DNA from: Phytomonospora endophytica
GTDB taxonomy: Bacteria; Actinomycetota; Actinomycetes; Mycobacteriales; Micromonosporaceae
Direction of reading: 5' to 3'
DNA: 64,000 bases
Assembly: GCF_014202425.1 (NCBI RefSeq)
Contig: NZ_JACHGT010000005.1
Coordinates: 372,001-436,000, forward strand
In this document: positions 50,404 through 59,033 of the stretch, piece by piece
Layout: each line of letters opens with the position of its first letter
How positions within the stretch are numbered: position 1 is the stretch's first letter
The notes under the pieces: model-generated
What the model saw: the letters and a program-made list of their open reading frames with translations, nothing else
The model's database searches: none
What the model was told of the DNA's origin: nothing
Position numbers and translations under genes: made by a program

Positions 50404-51336
50404 TCAGTACCGCGTTAAACGCGCCGCCGCCCGTAGTCCCCTCTGTAGTAGCCGCTGGTCGCCCAGGAGTGTCCGGAGGCGCTTCTCCAGCCCCGCGATG
50501 GGTGTGAGGTTCTGTGGCGCTCTGGGGTCCTTGTACGGCGATGAGGCGAGTCGGGGCAGTACGCGTGCGGCGTTGTCGGCGAGTGTGGTGACTTGGTCGA
50601 GTGTCAGGTCCATGGATGCTTCGAGCCGGACGAGTCCCGCGGCGGGTACGTCCGCGCCGGGCAGGCGCAGGTACCAGGAGTACCGCTCCCAGGACGTGTC
50701 GAGGGCGAACACGGGCGTGCGTTGCCCGGCTTTGAGCGCGTTGACGACGCGGATCAGTTCGGCTGTCAGGTATTGCACGCGGTGGGACTTGATGTAGCCG
50801 AGGGCGCGGGGGACGTGGGCGCGGCCGTGGAGGGGCCCGTCGACGATGAGGAGTTCGTCGTCTTGGACTTCGGCTTGGTCGGTGACGGCGATTTCGAGGG
50901 CGCGGAGGTGTTGCTGGACGGCGTTGACGAGGTCGCCGGTTTCGCCGTCGCCGACGCGGTGGGCGGTGTACACCGCCGTGGGGTAGGCCCGTAGGGAGGG
51001 GGCGTCCTTGGCCGATGTGAACAGTCCGTGCATGACGCGGCTGGCGACGACTTTGGCGCCTCCGGCGGTCGAGCAGCGGACGACGCCGGCGGCGTAGGAC
51101 GCGCAGATCCCGGGCCTGGCCTCTCCGTTGTCGTCGGGGGTGAGCCAGAGGTGCGCGTCGAGTCGCCGGACGCCGTCGACGAGCAGGACGGAGCTGGGCA
51201 GGCTGGTGTCGGCGGGGTCTCGTGGCCCCCACTCGGCGAGCGGGACCTCGATTCCGGCGTCGACCTTCGCCTTCGACTGCGTGACGCCGTCGTCGGAGAC
51301 GTAGGCGGGATCCCACGCGTCTACTTGAATGTGCAC
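50404..51336 (-). CDS. NurA-like nuclease domain protein
   Basis: Protein of 310 aa that looks like bacterial NurA (RNase H-like fold 5'-3' nuclease partnered with HerA). Near residue 50 it has VLLVDGVRRLDAHLWL, where the Asp fits the first NurA metal motif (xVDGS class), then LLIVDGPLHGR near residue 165 and YIKSHRVQYL and FALDTSWERYSWYLRLPG in the C-terminal half, in the order expected for the family. It is followed on the same strand by nothing but the repeat array and lies 75 bases downstream of SbcC. A HerA-like ATPase gene is 7.7 kb away. A database profile search is needed to confirm it. Confidence 0.62.
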   Translation of the reverse strand: MHIQVDAWDPAYVSDDGVTQSKAKVDAGIEVPLAEWGPRDPADTSLPSSVLLVDGVRRLDAHLWLTPDDNGEARPGICASYAAGVVRCSTAGGAKVVASRVMHGLFTSAKDAPSLRAYPTAVYTAHRVGDGETGDLVNAVQQHLRALEIAVTDQAEVQDDELLIVDGPLHGRAHVPRALGYIKSHRVQYLTAELIRVVNALKAGQRTPVFALDTSWERYSWYLRLPGADVPAAGLVRLEASMDLTLDQVTTLADNAARVLPRLASSPYKDPRAPQNLTPIAGLEKRLRTLLGDQRLLQRGLRAAARLTRY

Positions 51337-51411
51337 CGGCAGCCCTCACCTTGGATATGCACTTGTCACGCCTTCATGTCGAAGAACGCCCCGGAGGGCC
51401 GGCCGGCACGT

Positions 51412-53850
51412 TCACGCCACGACTTTCTCGACTTTCGCGCCGATCGCGTCCTTGGTGACTTCGAAGCGCACCGGGATGCGGTCGGCGAGGGCGGGGACGT
51501 GCGTCACGACGCCGACCATCCGGTCGCCCTTGACGGCAAGGGCTTCCAGCGTCGTCGCCACGGTGTCCAATGTGGACGCGTCCAGGGTACCGAAGCCCTC
51601 GTCGAGCATGATCGACTCAAGGTGGGCGGTACCGGCCGACATCCCCGCCAGTTGCCGCGACAGCGCCAGCGCCAGCGCCAGCGAGGCCGCGAAGGTCTCC
51701 CCGCCCGACAGTGTGTACGCGGGCCGCCGCTGCCCGGCGTCGTGGTGGTCGACCACGTGGAACTGGTCGTTGTCGTACTCCAGGTCGTACTGCCCGTCGC
51801 TGAGATCGCGCAGGATCGCCGTGGCATCGTCCAGGAGGATCTCCAGCGCGGCATGGGTCAGCCAGGCCAGGAAGTTGCGCGCGTTGAGGTGTTTGGCCAG
51901 CTGTTCGGCGACGGCCGCCTCGGCGCGTTTCTCGTCGCGGTCGAGCCGCAGCTGCCCGGCCTGTTCACGGCGTGTGACCAGGTGCTTGTAGTCGTGCTCA
52001 GCCTGCGACAGCGCGCGGGCCGCCTCGGTGAGGTAGTCCGAACCGTCGGCGCTCGACGGGACCGGCCGATCGGCCTCGGCCAGCAGCGCCAGCAGCTCGT
52101 CGTCGATCGCGGCGGCGTTCGCGCGTGCCTCGGCGACCTCCGCCTTGGCGTCCCCGTGCAGGTTCAGGGCTTCGGCGAGGCGCTCGCCGACCCAGGCCGC
52201 GAGGTCCTCCCAGGAGGCCTTGAGGTCGCGCCGGTCGGCCGGGGGAGGCCCGAGCCGGGCGAGGCGGTCGCGGGCGGTGTCGAAGGTCAGCCATTCCTTG
52301 CTGACCCGCTCCTTGACCATGGTCACGCGGGCGTCGGCCTTGCGGAAACGCTCGCGCGCGGCCGTGACCTCGCGCCCGGCCTCGGCGAGGGCGAGCCGCT
52401 GCCGTTCGGCCTCGGCGATCGCCTCGGCGGCCTCCGCGCGGCTGGGCGCGCCGGCGAGACGTTCACCGGCGGCGGCGTGTTCGGCGACGAGCTCGTCGAG
52501 GAGGGCGGTGCCGTTCTGGAGCTGCGTCTCGGCGGCCGTCAGGCGCTTCCCGGCGGCCGACTGCTCGCGGCGGGCGGCCTCGTGGGCCTTCGCGGCCAGT
52601 TCCAGGGCCTCGGTGGGCAGGGGAGCGGGCAGCGCGGCGACGTCCTGGTCGCAGACCGGGCACGGCTCCCCGGCCACCAGGTGGGGGCGGAGGGTGGCGG
52701 CGACGTCGGTGGTCCGCGCGGTCTCCAGCGCGGACTCGGCGTGCGCGGCGGCCTTGTCGGCTGCTTCGGCGGCCGTCCTGGCCGCATCGGCCTCGGTCCT
52801 CATCGCGGCGACCTTGGTGCGGCCGTTCTCGATCCGGCCGGTCTTCTTCTCGTGCTCGTCGTAGGCGGCGAGGAGCGCCTGGAAGCGCGCCGGGTCGCTC
52901 TCCCCGAGGGAGGCCCGCAGCTTCTCCTCGGCGGCCTCGGCGGCGTCGCGGACCGTCTTCGCCGCGGTGAGCGCGGTCTCGGCCTCGACGACGGCGCCGG
53001 TGGTCGCGTCCAGGTCGACCGGCGGGCTCACGGCCCGCAGCATCGCCAGGTGTTCCTCCACCTTGGACAGGCCGTCGCGGGCGCCGTCGACCGCGGTGCG
53101 CGCCTCGCGCAGTTGCGGGACGCGTTCCTTCAGCCGCGACTCCAGCCGCCGCATGCGCTCGATGTGCGCCGAGGCGGCCGCGATCTCGTCCTCGCCGACG
53201 GCGCCGAGTTCGGCGAGCTGGCGGTCGAGTTGTTCGAGGCCGCCTTTCGCGGCGATCGCGCGCTGACCGGCCTCCTTGCCGATCTTCTTGTAGACGTCGA
53301 GGCCGAGCAGGTTCTCCAGGATCTTCTGCCGCTCGGCGTTCTTGGCGCGCAGGAACTCCGCGAACGCGCCCTGCGGCAGGACCACGCACTTGGTGAACTG
53401 GTCGTAGGGCAGGCCGATGACCTGCTCGACGCGCGCCGACATCTCCGAGGGCGAACCGGCCAGGACCTGGCCGAGTTTGGCGGCGTCGACCTCGTCGATG
53501 CGGGAGACGTCGACGCTGTCGGGGATGCGTTCGAGCCCGGCGCTGAAGGTCGACACGTCGCCTTTGGAGTTGCGGCGGACCACGCGCGTGGCGACGTAGC
53601 GTTTCCCGCCCGCGGCGAACACCAGCCGCACGCGGGCCTCACCGGTCGACGGGGCGAGGGCGTCGCGGACGCCCGTGCCGTTCCAGCGCGGGACCTTGCC
53701 GTAGAGGGCGAAGCAGATCGCGTCGAGGACCGTGGACTTCCCGGCGCCGGTCGGGCCGACGAGCGCGAAGAAGTCGGCGTCGGCGAAGTCGAGCGTGGTC
53801 TGCTTGCGGAAGGCCGCGAAGCCGACGACGTCGAGCCGCAGCGGCCTCAT
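51412..53850 (-). CDS. sbcC: SbcC (Rad50-like) SMC-family ATPase
   Basis: ATPase subunit of the SbcCD nuclease, 812 aa, which opens and tethers DNA ends. It starts MRPLRLDVVGFAAFR with P-loop VGPTGAGKSTVLDAICFALYG. Long coiled coils flank a zinc hook, GEPCPVCDQDV, near residue 396. The signature YTLSGGETFAASLALALALS and Walker B SIMLDEGFGTLD follow, with a D-loop. At 812 aa it is shorter than E. coli SbcC but usual for actinobacteria. ATG 53850 overlaps the sbcD stop (ATGA). Confidence 0.95.
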   Translation of the reverse strand: MRPLRLDVVGFAAFRKQTTLDFADADFFALVGPTGAGKSTVLDAICFALYGKVPRWNGTGVRDALAPSTGEARVRLVFAAGGKRYVATRVVRRNSKGDVSTFSAGLERIPDSVDVSRIDEVDAAKLGQVLAGSPSEMSARVEQVIGLPYDQFTKCVVLPQGAFAEFLRAKNAERQKILENLLGLDVYKKIGKEAGQRAIAAKGGLEQLDRQLAELGAVGEDEIAAASAHIERMRRLESRLKERVPQLREARTAVDGARDGLSKVEEHLAMLRAVSPPVDLDATTGAVVEAETALTAAKTVRDAAEAAEEKLRASLGESDPARFQALLAAYDEHEKKTGRIENGRTKVAAMRTEADAARTAAEAADKAAAHAESALETARTTDVAATLRPHLVAGEPCPVCDQDVAALPAPLPTEALELAAKAHEAARREQSAAGKRLTAAETQLQNGTALLDELVAEHAAAGERLAGAPSRAEAAEAIAEAERQRLALAEAGREVTAARERFRKADARVTMVKERVSKEWLTFDTARDRLARLGPPPADRRDLKASWEDLAAWVGERLAEALNLHGDAKAEVAEARANAAAIDDELLALLAEADRPVPSSADGSDYLTEAARALSQAEHDYKHLVTRREQAGQLRLDRDEKRAEAAVAEQLAKHLNARNFLAWLTHAALEILLDDATAILRDLSDGQYDLEYDNDQFHVVDHHDAGQRRPAYTLSGGETFAASLALALALSRQLAGMSAGTAHLESIMLDEGFGTLDASTLDTVATTLEALAVKGDRMVGVVTHVPALADRIPVRFEVTKDAIGAKVEKVVA

Positions 53851-55019
53851 GCCGCCGTCCCTTCGCTGGACGCCTCGTCGTAGAGCCTGTCGAACAACTC
53901 GGTGACCTTCTCGTCGTCGTGGCCGCTGTCGGTGAGGTAGTCGCCGAACAGTTCGCGGGGGCTGCGGCCGGCCCGCCGCGCGGTGGACTTCCCGCTCTCG
54001 TTGTCGAAGATGACGGGGTCGATGCGCACTTCGATGGCGTTGGGGAACAGCTCCTGGACCTCTTCGCGGAGACCGGCCCGGGGCTTCTCCTTGATGTAGA
54101 CCCGCAGGAGCGCGTCGCCGTCGATCTTGACGATCCGCTCGCGGTCCTTCTTCAGGCCGTCGAGGTCGCCGCGGACCGTGCGCAGCTTCACCGCGCTGGT
54201 CAGCGGGACGTGGCGGACCTTCGCCGGCGTCGAGACCGTCACGTCGACCAGGAGCACGCCCGGTACGGCGTCCTCCTCGCCGAAGTCGACGGTGATGGGG
54301 CCGCCGGAGTAGCGGATCGGGCAGGGCCCGTCGATGCGCTGGCGTTTGTGGATGTGGCCGAGGGCGACGTAGTGCGTCGACGGCGGGAAGATCGTCGCCG
54401 GGATGTTGTACGAGGCGACGGTGTGCGCCTCGCGCTCGGTCTTGCCGAGCTTCGAGCCGTAGACGGTCAGGTGACCGGTGACCAGGTTGACCGCGCTGTT
54501 GTCGAAACCGCCGGTGAGGGCGGCGAAGAGGCGGCGGACGTGGTCGGCGTAGCTCTGGTCGGCCTCGGCGGCGGTCAGTTCGAACATCTCCGTGGCCCGC
54601 ACGGCGTAGCGCTGGGAGACGAAGGGCAGCGCGGCGCAGCGCCACGGTTCGCCGTCGCGCGTGGTGCCGGTGACCAGGTGGTCCTTGGCGGTGCCGATCT
54701 TGCCGCGCACGACGATTCCGGCGGCCTCGGCCCACGAGCGCAGCGCGTCGATGGCCGGGCCGTTGTCGTGGTTGCCCGCGATGGCGATCACGTCGGCACC
54801 GGTCGACCGCAGCGCGCTGAGGGTGTCGTAGAGCAGGCCCTCGGCCAGCGCCGATGGCGCCGAGGTCTCGAAGAGGTCGCCGGCGACGATCACCAGGTCG
54901 GGCTTCTCCCGCCGGGCGATCTCGGTCATCTCCCTCATCACGGCCCGCTGCTCGGGCAGCCGCGACTGTCCTTTGAGGACCTTGCCCAGATGCCAGTCCG
55001 AGGTGTGCAGAATGCGCAC
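53847..55019 (-). CDS. sbcD: SbcD (Mre11-like) exonuclease
   Basis: Mn-dependent nuclease subunit, 390 aa. All metallophosphoesterase motifs are visible: ILHTSDWHLGK, VIVAGDLFE, IAIAGNHDNGP, VTGHLTVYGS, ALGHIHKRQRI. It processes DNA double-strand ends and hairpins together with SbcC. GTG 55019 is the start. It is the first gene of an sbcD-sbcC pair, with the NurA-like gene next. Confidence 0.95.
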   Translation of the reverse strand: MRILHTSDWHLGKVLKGQSRLPEQRAVMREMTEIARREKPDLVIVAGDLFETSAPSALAEGLLYDTLSALRSTGADVIAIAGNHDNGPAIDALRSWAEAAGIVVRGKIGTAKDHLVTGTTRDGEPWRCAALPFVSQRYAVRATEMFELTAAEADQSYADHVRRLFAALTGGFDNSAVNLVTGHLTVYGSKLGKTEREAHTVASYNIPATIFPPSTHYVALGHIHKRQRIDGPCPIRYSGGPITVDFGEEDAVPGVLLVDVTVSTPAKVRHVPLTSAVKLRTVRGDLDGLKKDRERIVKIDGDALLRVYIKEKPRAGLREEVQELFPNAIEVRIDPVIFDNESGKSTARRAGRSPRELFGDYLTDSGHDDEKVTELFDRLYDEASSEGTAA

Positions 55020-55105
55020 TTTAGGTAGACCTCACCGTCTCGATGCCGTTGTTGCCTTGGGTCTGTTCGCACTGTACGGCCCCACCCCGGGCCCCCACCG
55101 CGGCC

Positions 55106-56533
55106 TCACGCCGCCGTGAACTCCACCTTGCGATTCTCGGCGTCGGCCACCACCAGGCGCACCGACAGCGCCTCCCCGAGCGGCAGTCCTTCACCGGTGC
55201 AGCGCGCGATGACCGCCGGGTCGGCGATCTGCACCCGCCCGGCCGGCCTGCGGTCCTCGACGTCGATCACCACCGACTCGAAGCGCTCGCCGACGCGCGG
55301 TGCGAGGACGGTCGCCTCGACCAGGTCCACCGCCGCGCGCTCCACGCTGCCCGCCCGTCTGCCCGAGACCGCCATCTCCTTCGGCAGCGCGGGCAGGGCC
55401 TCGCGCACCCACGAGGGGATCTCGGTCCCCGCGCACAGCGCGAGGCAGACCTCGGTGGCGTAGCGGTCGACGAGGCGCCGCAGCGGCGCCGTGACGTGCG
55501 CGTAGGGCGCGGCGACGGCCGAGTGGAGACCCTGCTCGGGCGGGGCGCCGTCGAAGGACTCGTAGCCCGAGCCGCGCAGCAGCATCATCGACTCCTGGAG
55601 GAAGGCCGCGTGCTGCGAGCGTGCCGGATCGAGCCCGGCGACGACCTCGCCGTAGCCGCGGCCTTCCGGCCACGCGACGTCCAGCGCCTTCGCGACCCGG
55701 CGGACCTTGGCGATGTCCTGCTCGGACGGTGTCGGCAGCACCCGCAGCACCCCGACCCCGCCGTCGAGCATCATCCGGGCCGCCGCGATGCCCGTGAGCA
55801 GGGAGATCTGGGCGTTCCAGCCCTCGGCCGGGAGCGGGAAGCGGAAGGCCAGGCGGTAGCCGCCGTTCTCCCCGACGACCTCCTGCTCGGCGGTGGGGAT
55901 GCTGACCCCGCCCCGGGCGCGTTCGAGGGCCTGGCGCAGCCGCCCGACCTCGGCGAGCAGCGCGATCGTGCCCTCGGCGGTGCCGGCGTCGATGGACTCC
56001 TGGACCGCGCGGTATTCGAGGCGGTCACGGCTGCGGACCAGGGCGCGGGTCACCTCGGCGGCGGTGATCTCACCGGTCGCGTCGAGGTCGATCCGCCACA
56101 GCGCGGCCGGTCTGGTCTTGCCCGGCAGGAGACTGGCCGCGCCCTCGGACAGCTCGCGCGGATGCAGCGGGACGTTGCCGTCGGGCAGGTAGACGCTCTC
56201 GCCGCGCAGGTGGACCTCGGTGTCGAGGGCGCCGCCGGGCGTGACGAAGGCGCCGACGTCGGCGATGGCGTACCAGACGCGGAAGCCCTCGCCCGCGCGT
56301 TCGATACACATGGCCTGGTCGAGGTCCATCGAGCCGGGCGGGTCGATGGTCAGCAGCGGGACCTCGGTGCGGTCGGCGCGCGCGGGCAGCGCACGGCCCG
56401 CGGCGTCGAGCGCCTCGGTCAGGGCCGCCGGGCCGAACTCGACCGGCAGGCGCATCTCGGCGCGGATGCGGGCGAAGCCCGCGGTGAGGTCGGGCTGGAC
56501 GGCGTCGGCGACCTGAAGGATGCGGCGAGGCAT
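55106..56533 (-). CDS. RNB domain (RNase II family) ribonuclease
   Basis: 3'-5' exoribonuclease, 475 aa, smaller than E. coli RNase II. The catalytic RNB block begins LTIDPPGSMDLDQAM, with Asp residues for Mg, followed by VWYAIADVGAFVTPGG, YLPDGNVPLHPRELSEGAASLLPG and AVAAPYAHVTAPLRRLVDRY. The N-terminal cold-shock domains of RNase II are absent; a short OB-like tail remains (RFESVVIDVEDRRPAGRVQI). This short version is common in actinobacteria. Confidence 0.92.
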   Translation of the reverse strand: MPRRILQVADAVQPDLTAGFARIRAEMRLPVEFGPAALTEALDAAGRALPARADRTEVPLLTIDPPGSMDLDQAMCIERAGEGFRVWYAIADVGAFVTPGGALDTEVHLRGESVYLPDGNVPLHPRELSEGAASLLPGKTRPAALWRIDLDATGEITAAEVTRALVRSRDRLEYRAVQESIDAGTAEGTIALLAEVGRLRQALERARGGVSIPTAEQEVVGENGGYRLAFRFPLPAEGWNAQISLLTGIAAARMMLDGGVGVLRVLPTPSEQDIAKVRRVAKALDVAWPEGRGYGEVVAGLDPARSQHAAFLQESMMLLRGSGYESFDGAPPEQGLHSAVAAPYAHVTAPLRRLVDRYATEVCLALCAGTEIPSWVREALPALPKEMAVSGRRAGSVERAAVDLVEATVLAPRVGERFESVVIDVEDRRPAGRVQIADPAVIARCTGEGLPLGEALSVRLVVADAENRKVEFTAA

Positions 56534-56599
56534 ACCGACGAGCCTAGGCGCTGGGTACGACGGAAACGGTCAGCCGCGCGAGACGGCCGCCCCGCGTGG

Positions 56600-57157
56600 T
56601 CATTTCCGGCGGCGCAGGCGCTTCTCGGCGGCGCGGCGGGCGTCCAGATCGGACGCCGCGGCATCGCCGCCGCCGGCCGCGACCGGCTTCGCGCGACGGC
56701 GCTTGACCAGCCACACCGGGATGAACAGCGTCGCCAGGAACACCGCGAAGACACCGGCCACGCTCCACCCGCGGGCCGTCTGGACCGGGTGTCCCACCGG
56801 GTAGACCCGCCCGTGGTCCTCGTCGGCCTTGCGGTCGCGGTCGGTGCGGCGCTCGACGGCGACCTCGCCGGACAGCGGCGACATGGAGTAGACGGAGACG
56901 CTCTCCCGCCACTGCTCCCCGGTCGCCGAACCGGTCCAGGTGACCTCCGCCCGGCACTCGTAGGGAGCGCCGAACCAGGACGACGCGCACGTGTCGACGC
57001 GCGCCGTCCCGGACACGATCGCCCAGCCGGCGGCCGAGCCGAAACGTTCGAGCCCGGACAGCGCGAAACCGGCCAGGACGACCGCGGCCAGCCCCCACCC
57101 GATGAACAGCGCGAGCAGCGCCCACGCCTTCCTGTTCGCGCGTCCGGACGTCGTCAT
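56600..57157 (-). CDS. Two-helix membrane protein of the ESX-associated cassette
   Basis: Protein of 185 aa. One helix near the N-terminus (AWALLALFIGWGLAAVVLAGFALSG-like segment, residues 11-33) and one near residue 135 (VAGVFAVFLATLFIPVW) bracket an exported beta-rich domain with two Cys (RVDTCASSWFGAPYECRAEV). The layout fits the DUF3592-like group. A basic tail follows. It starts 2 bases after the stop of the WXG-like gene, so it belongs to that cassette and may help secretion or immunity. Confidence 0.75.
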   Translation of the reverse strand: MTTSGRANRKAWALLALFIGWGLAAVVLAGFALSGLERFGSAAGWAIVSGTARVDTCASSWFGAPYECRAEVTWTGSATGEQWRESVSVYSMSPLSGEVAVERRTDRDRKADEDHGRVYPVGHPVQTARGWSVAGVFAVFLATLFIPVWLVKRRRAKPVAAGGGDAAASDLDARRAAEKRLRRRK

Positions 57158-57159
57158 CG

Positions 57160-58194
57160 TCAGCCGTCCCTGCCGCCGTGGGCGTTCTCTTCGCCCTCCT
57201 TGTAGGCCTTCGCGCCCTCCTTGGCGGTCTTCTGCGCGTAGGAGTCGTTGAACGCGGCCGGCGCGTCGCCGAACTTGCTGTTGAAGTTGCCCAGGGGTTC
57301 GCTGTACTTCTTCAGCGGCGAACTGTTCACCAGGTCCTGGATGCCCTTCGCCTTCAGCCTCGCGGGACTGGACTTGACCGCCCGGTCGGCCCAGTTGTGC
57401 ATGGTCTGCGAGCGGTCGCCGAGGGCCTTGGCGACCTTCTTGCCGGTCTCGCCGAGCTTGTCGAACTTCGCCACGAAACGCTTGATGACCGTCAGCAGCT
57501 TCGACATCCGCTTGGTCAGGTTGCTGGCGGTGATCGTCAGGTCGACGCCGAGGCTGGTGAAGAAGGCCGCCATCGACCCGCCGAGGGTCGGGCCCGCCGC
57601 GGCCGCGGCCACGATCGCCTGCGTGATGATGCGGCTGATGAACGACGCGATCATGTCGAACACGATCGCGCGCTCGGTCGCCACGACCATCCCGGCGATC
57701 GCCACGCCCTGCCCCACGTCGTCGGAGTGGGCGGCCAGCGCGCGCAACCCGGCGATGTAGTCGGCGGCGTTGGTGCGATAGCGCTGCGCGGCCTCCCCGG
57801 CCCACGAGGCGATCCCGCCGAGGGACTCCTCGTAGTACTTGGCGGTCGCGGCCATCTCCTGGGCGATGTTGCCCCAGGTCTGCGACACGGCCGTGATCGC
57901 GCCAGGGTCGCCGGTGAGCATCTCCAGGGGCTCGCGGATCCAGGCGATGTGCTCCATGAGCCACCCGACGCCGGCCTTGACGAGCTCGCCGAGCGGGTTG
58001 AGGGCCACGCCGAGCAGGTCGAGGCCGACCGACAGGCCGTCGACGGCGAGGGTGACCCAGTCGGTCTTGCCGTCCTGGCCGATGTCCTTCCAGGCGCTGT
58101 AGCCGCTGTCGATGAGACCGGCGCCGGCCGTGGCCGACGGTCCCTTGTTCTCCGCGACCAGTGGCCCGGGTCCGATCGTCGCTTCGCCGGTCAT
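57160..58194 (-). CDS. WXG100-like / type VII secretion-associated protein
   Basis: Protein of 344 aa. Residues 95-165 form an ESAT-6-like helical hairpin, with the turn SLGGIASWAGEAAQRYRTNA (W-x-G), like long WXG substrates. Then come a hydrophobic stretch (AIVAAAAAGPTLGGSMAAFF) and a basic helical C-terminus ending in an acidic tail. ATG 58194 overlaps the stop of the EspC-like gene (ATGA). Similar proteins are ESX substrates or the helical part of polymorphic toxins, but no toxin domain is recognisable here. Confidence 0.78.
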   Translation of the reverse strand: MTGEATIGPGPLVAENKGPSATAGAGLIDSGYSAWKDIGQDGKTDWVTLAVDGLSVGLDLLGVALNPLGELVKAGVGWLMEHIAWIREPLEMLTGDPGAITAVSQTWGNIAQEMAATAKYYEESLGGIASWAGEAAQRYRTNAADYIAGLRALAAHSDDVGQGVAIAGMVVATERAIVFDMIASFISRIITQAIVAAAAAGPTLGGSMAAFFTSLGVDLTITASNLTKRMSKLLTVIKRFVAKFDKLGETGKKVAKALGDRSQTMHNWADRAVKSSPARLKAKGIQDLVNSSPLKKYSEPLGNFNSKFGDAPAAFNDSYAQKTAKEGAKAYKEGEENAHGGRDG

Positions 58195-58514
58195 CTGAAG
58201 AGCCCCGATTCGTGCACGTCGGTCCACATCTGTTCGATGGCCGTCTCGTTGGCCATGTAGCACTCGTTGTTGGCCTCGATGCTCTTGTGGAACGCACCGG
58301 CGAGCTCGGCGGCCTGGTTCATCATCTCGGTGGCGTCGCCGAGGCACATTTCGAGGATCGGCGGGACGAGCGCCTGCAGGAAGAGCCCGTAGGCCTCGAA
58401 GCCGCCGTAACCGACCTGGTCGGAGGCGTCCTTGCAGCGTTTGACGCTGTCCTTGACGGCCGTCAGGGGCGTCAGGTGCCCGCTGAGTTCTTCGGTGGAG
58501 ACGTTGAATCCCAT
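58191..58514 (-). CDS. EspC-like small ESX-associated helical protein
   Basis: Small all-helical protein of 107 aa, similar in size and pattern to EspC/DUF2580 proteins that accompany ESX substrates. It begins MGFNVSTEELSGHLTPLTAV, has a central FLQALVPPILEMCLGDATEMM and ends with a Y-x-x-x-E-like stretch (YMANETAIEQMW), which resembles the YxxxD/E secretion signal of type VII substrates. The start ATG 58514 overlaps the upstream stop by one base. Confidence 0.75.
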   Translation of the reverse strand: MGFNVSTEELSGHLTPLTAVKDSVKRCKDASDQVGYGGFEAYGLFLQALVPPILEMCLGDATEMMNQAAELAGAFHKSIEANNECYMANETAIEQMWTDVHESGLFR

Positions 58515-58966
58515 CAGCGGTAGCCTCCGTCGCCGTAGCGGTCGTAGCCGAAGCCGCCGCGGGAGTCGCGGTCGTCCTCGGGTTCTTCTTCGATGTCGGG
58601 CATGGTGCTCTTGAGGAAGTTCATCGCGTCGGTGTCCTCGCCGACGACGTCGGACATGATGTCGAGCATCTTGGCCGAGGCCTCGCGCGTGGCCGCGCGG
58701 TAGGCGGTCATGAGGGCGGCCGTGAGCTGCGCCGGGGCGGCTCCGCTCGCGCGGGAGGTGAACCGCGCCGACAGCAGGACGCCCGACGGGTTGACCGTCA
58801 CGGTGACCAGGCCGTCGCGGTCGCCCGCCTCGACGTTCGCGCGGGCGAGTTCGGCGGTCGCCTCCTCGCTGGTGGCGCGCAGTTTGGCGATGCGCGCGTC
58901 TTGCTGCGCCAGCCACTCGTCCGGATCGAGCAGCTTGCGGTTCAGGCCCCCGATGGGGTCGGTCAT
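58514..58966 (-). CDS. YbaB/EbfC family protein (ESX-associated)
   Basis: Protein of 150 aa with a YbaB-like fold: a first helix (QQDARIAKLRATSEEATAEL), then three strands (GLVTVTVNPSGVLLSARF), a second helix (PAQLTAALMTAYRAATREASA) and an acidic Gly/Tyr-rich tail. Actinobacteria often place YbaB-like genes at the front of ESX-type cassettes, as here. GGGAGGAGA precedes ATG 58966, so this is the first gene of the four-gene unit. Confidence 0.85.
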   Translation of the reverse strand: MTDPIGGLNRKLLDPDEWLAQQDARIAKLRATSEEATAELARANVEAGDRDGLVTVTVNPSGVLLSARFTSRASGAAPAQLTAALMTAYRAATREASAKMLDIMSDVVGEDTDAMNFLKSTMPDIEEEPEDDRDSRGGFGYDRYGDGGYR

Positions 58967-59033
58967 CGTCTCTCCTCCCGTGGTCGTGCTCGCGGCACAG
59001 TAGTACCGGCGCGCAAGACCGTGGAAGGGCCGG

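Noticed and set aside
51028-53883. 951-residue plus-strand frame over SbcC
   Set aside because: Antisense shadow; the minus strand encodes clear SbcC motifs.
55043-57205. 720-residue plus-strand frame over the RNB gene
   Set aside because: Antisense shadow of a recognised RNase II-family enzyme.
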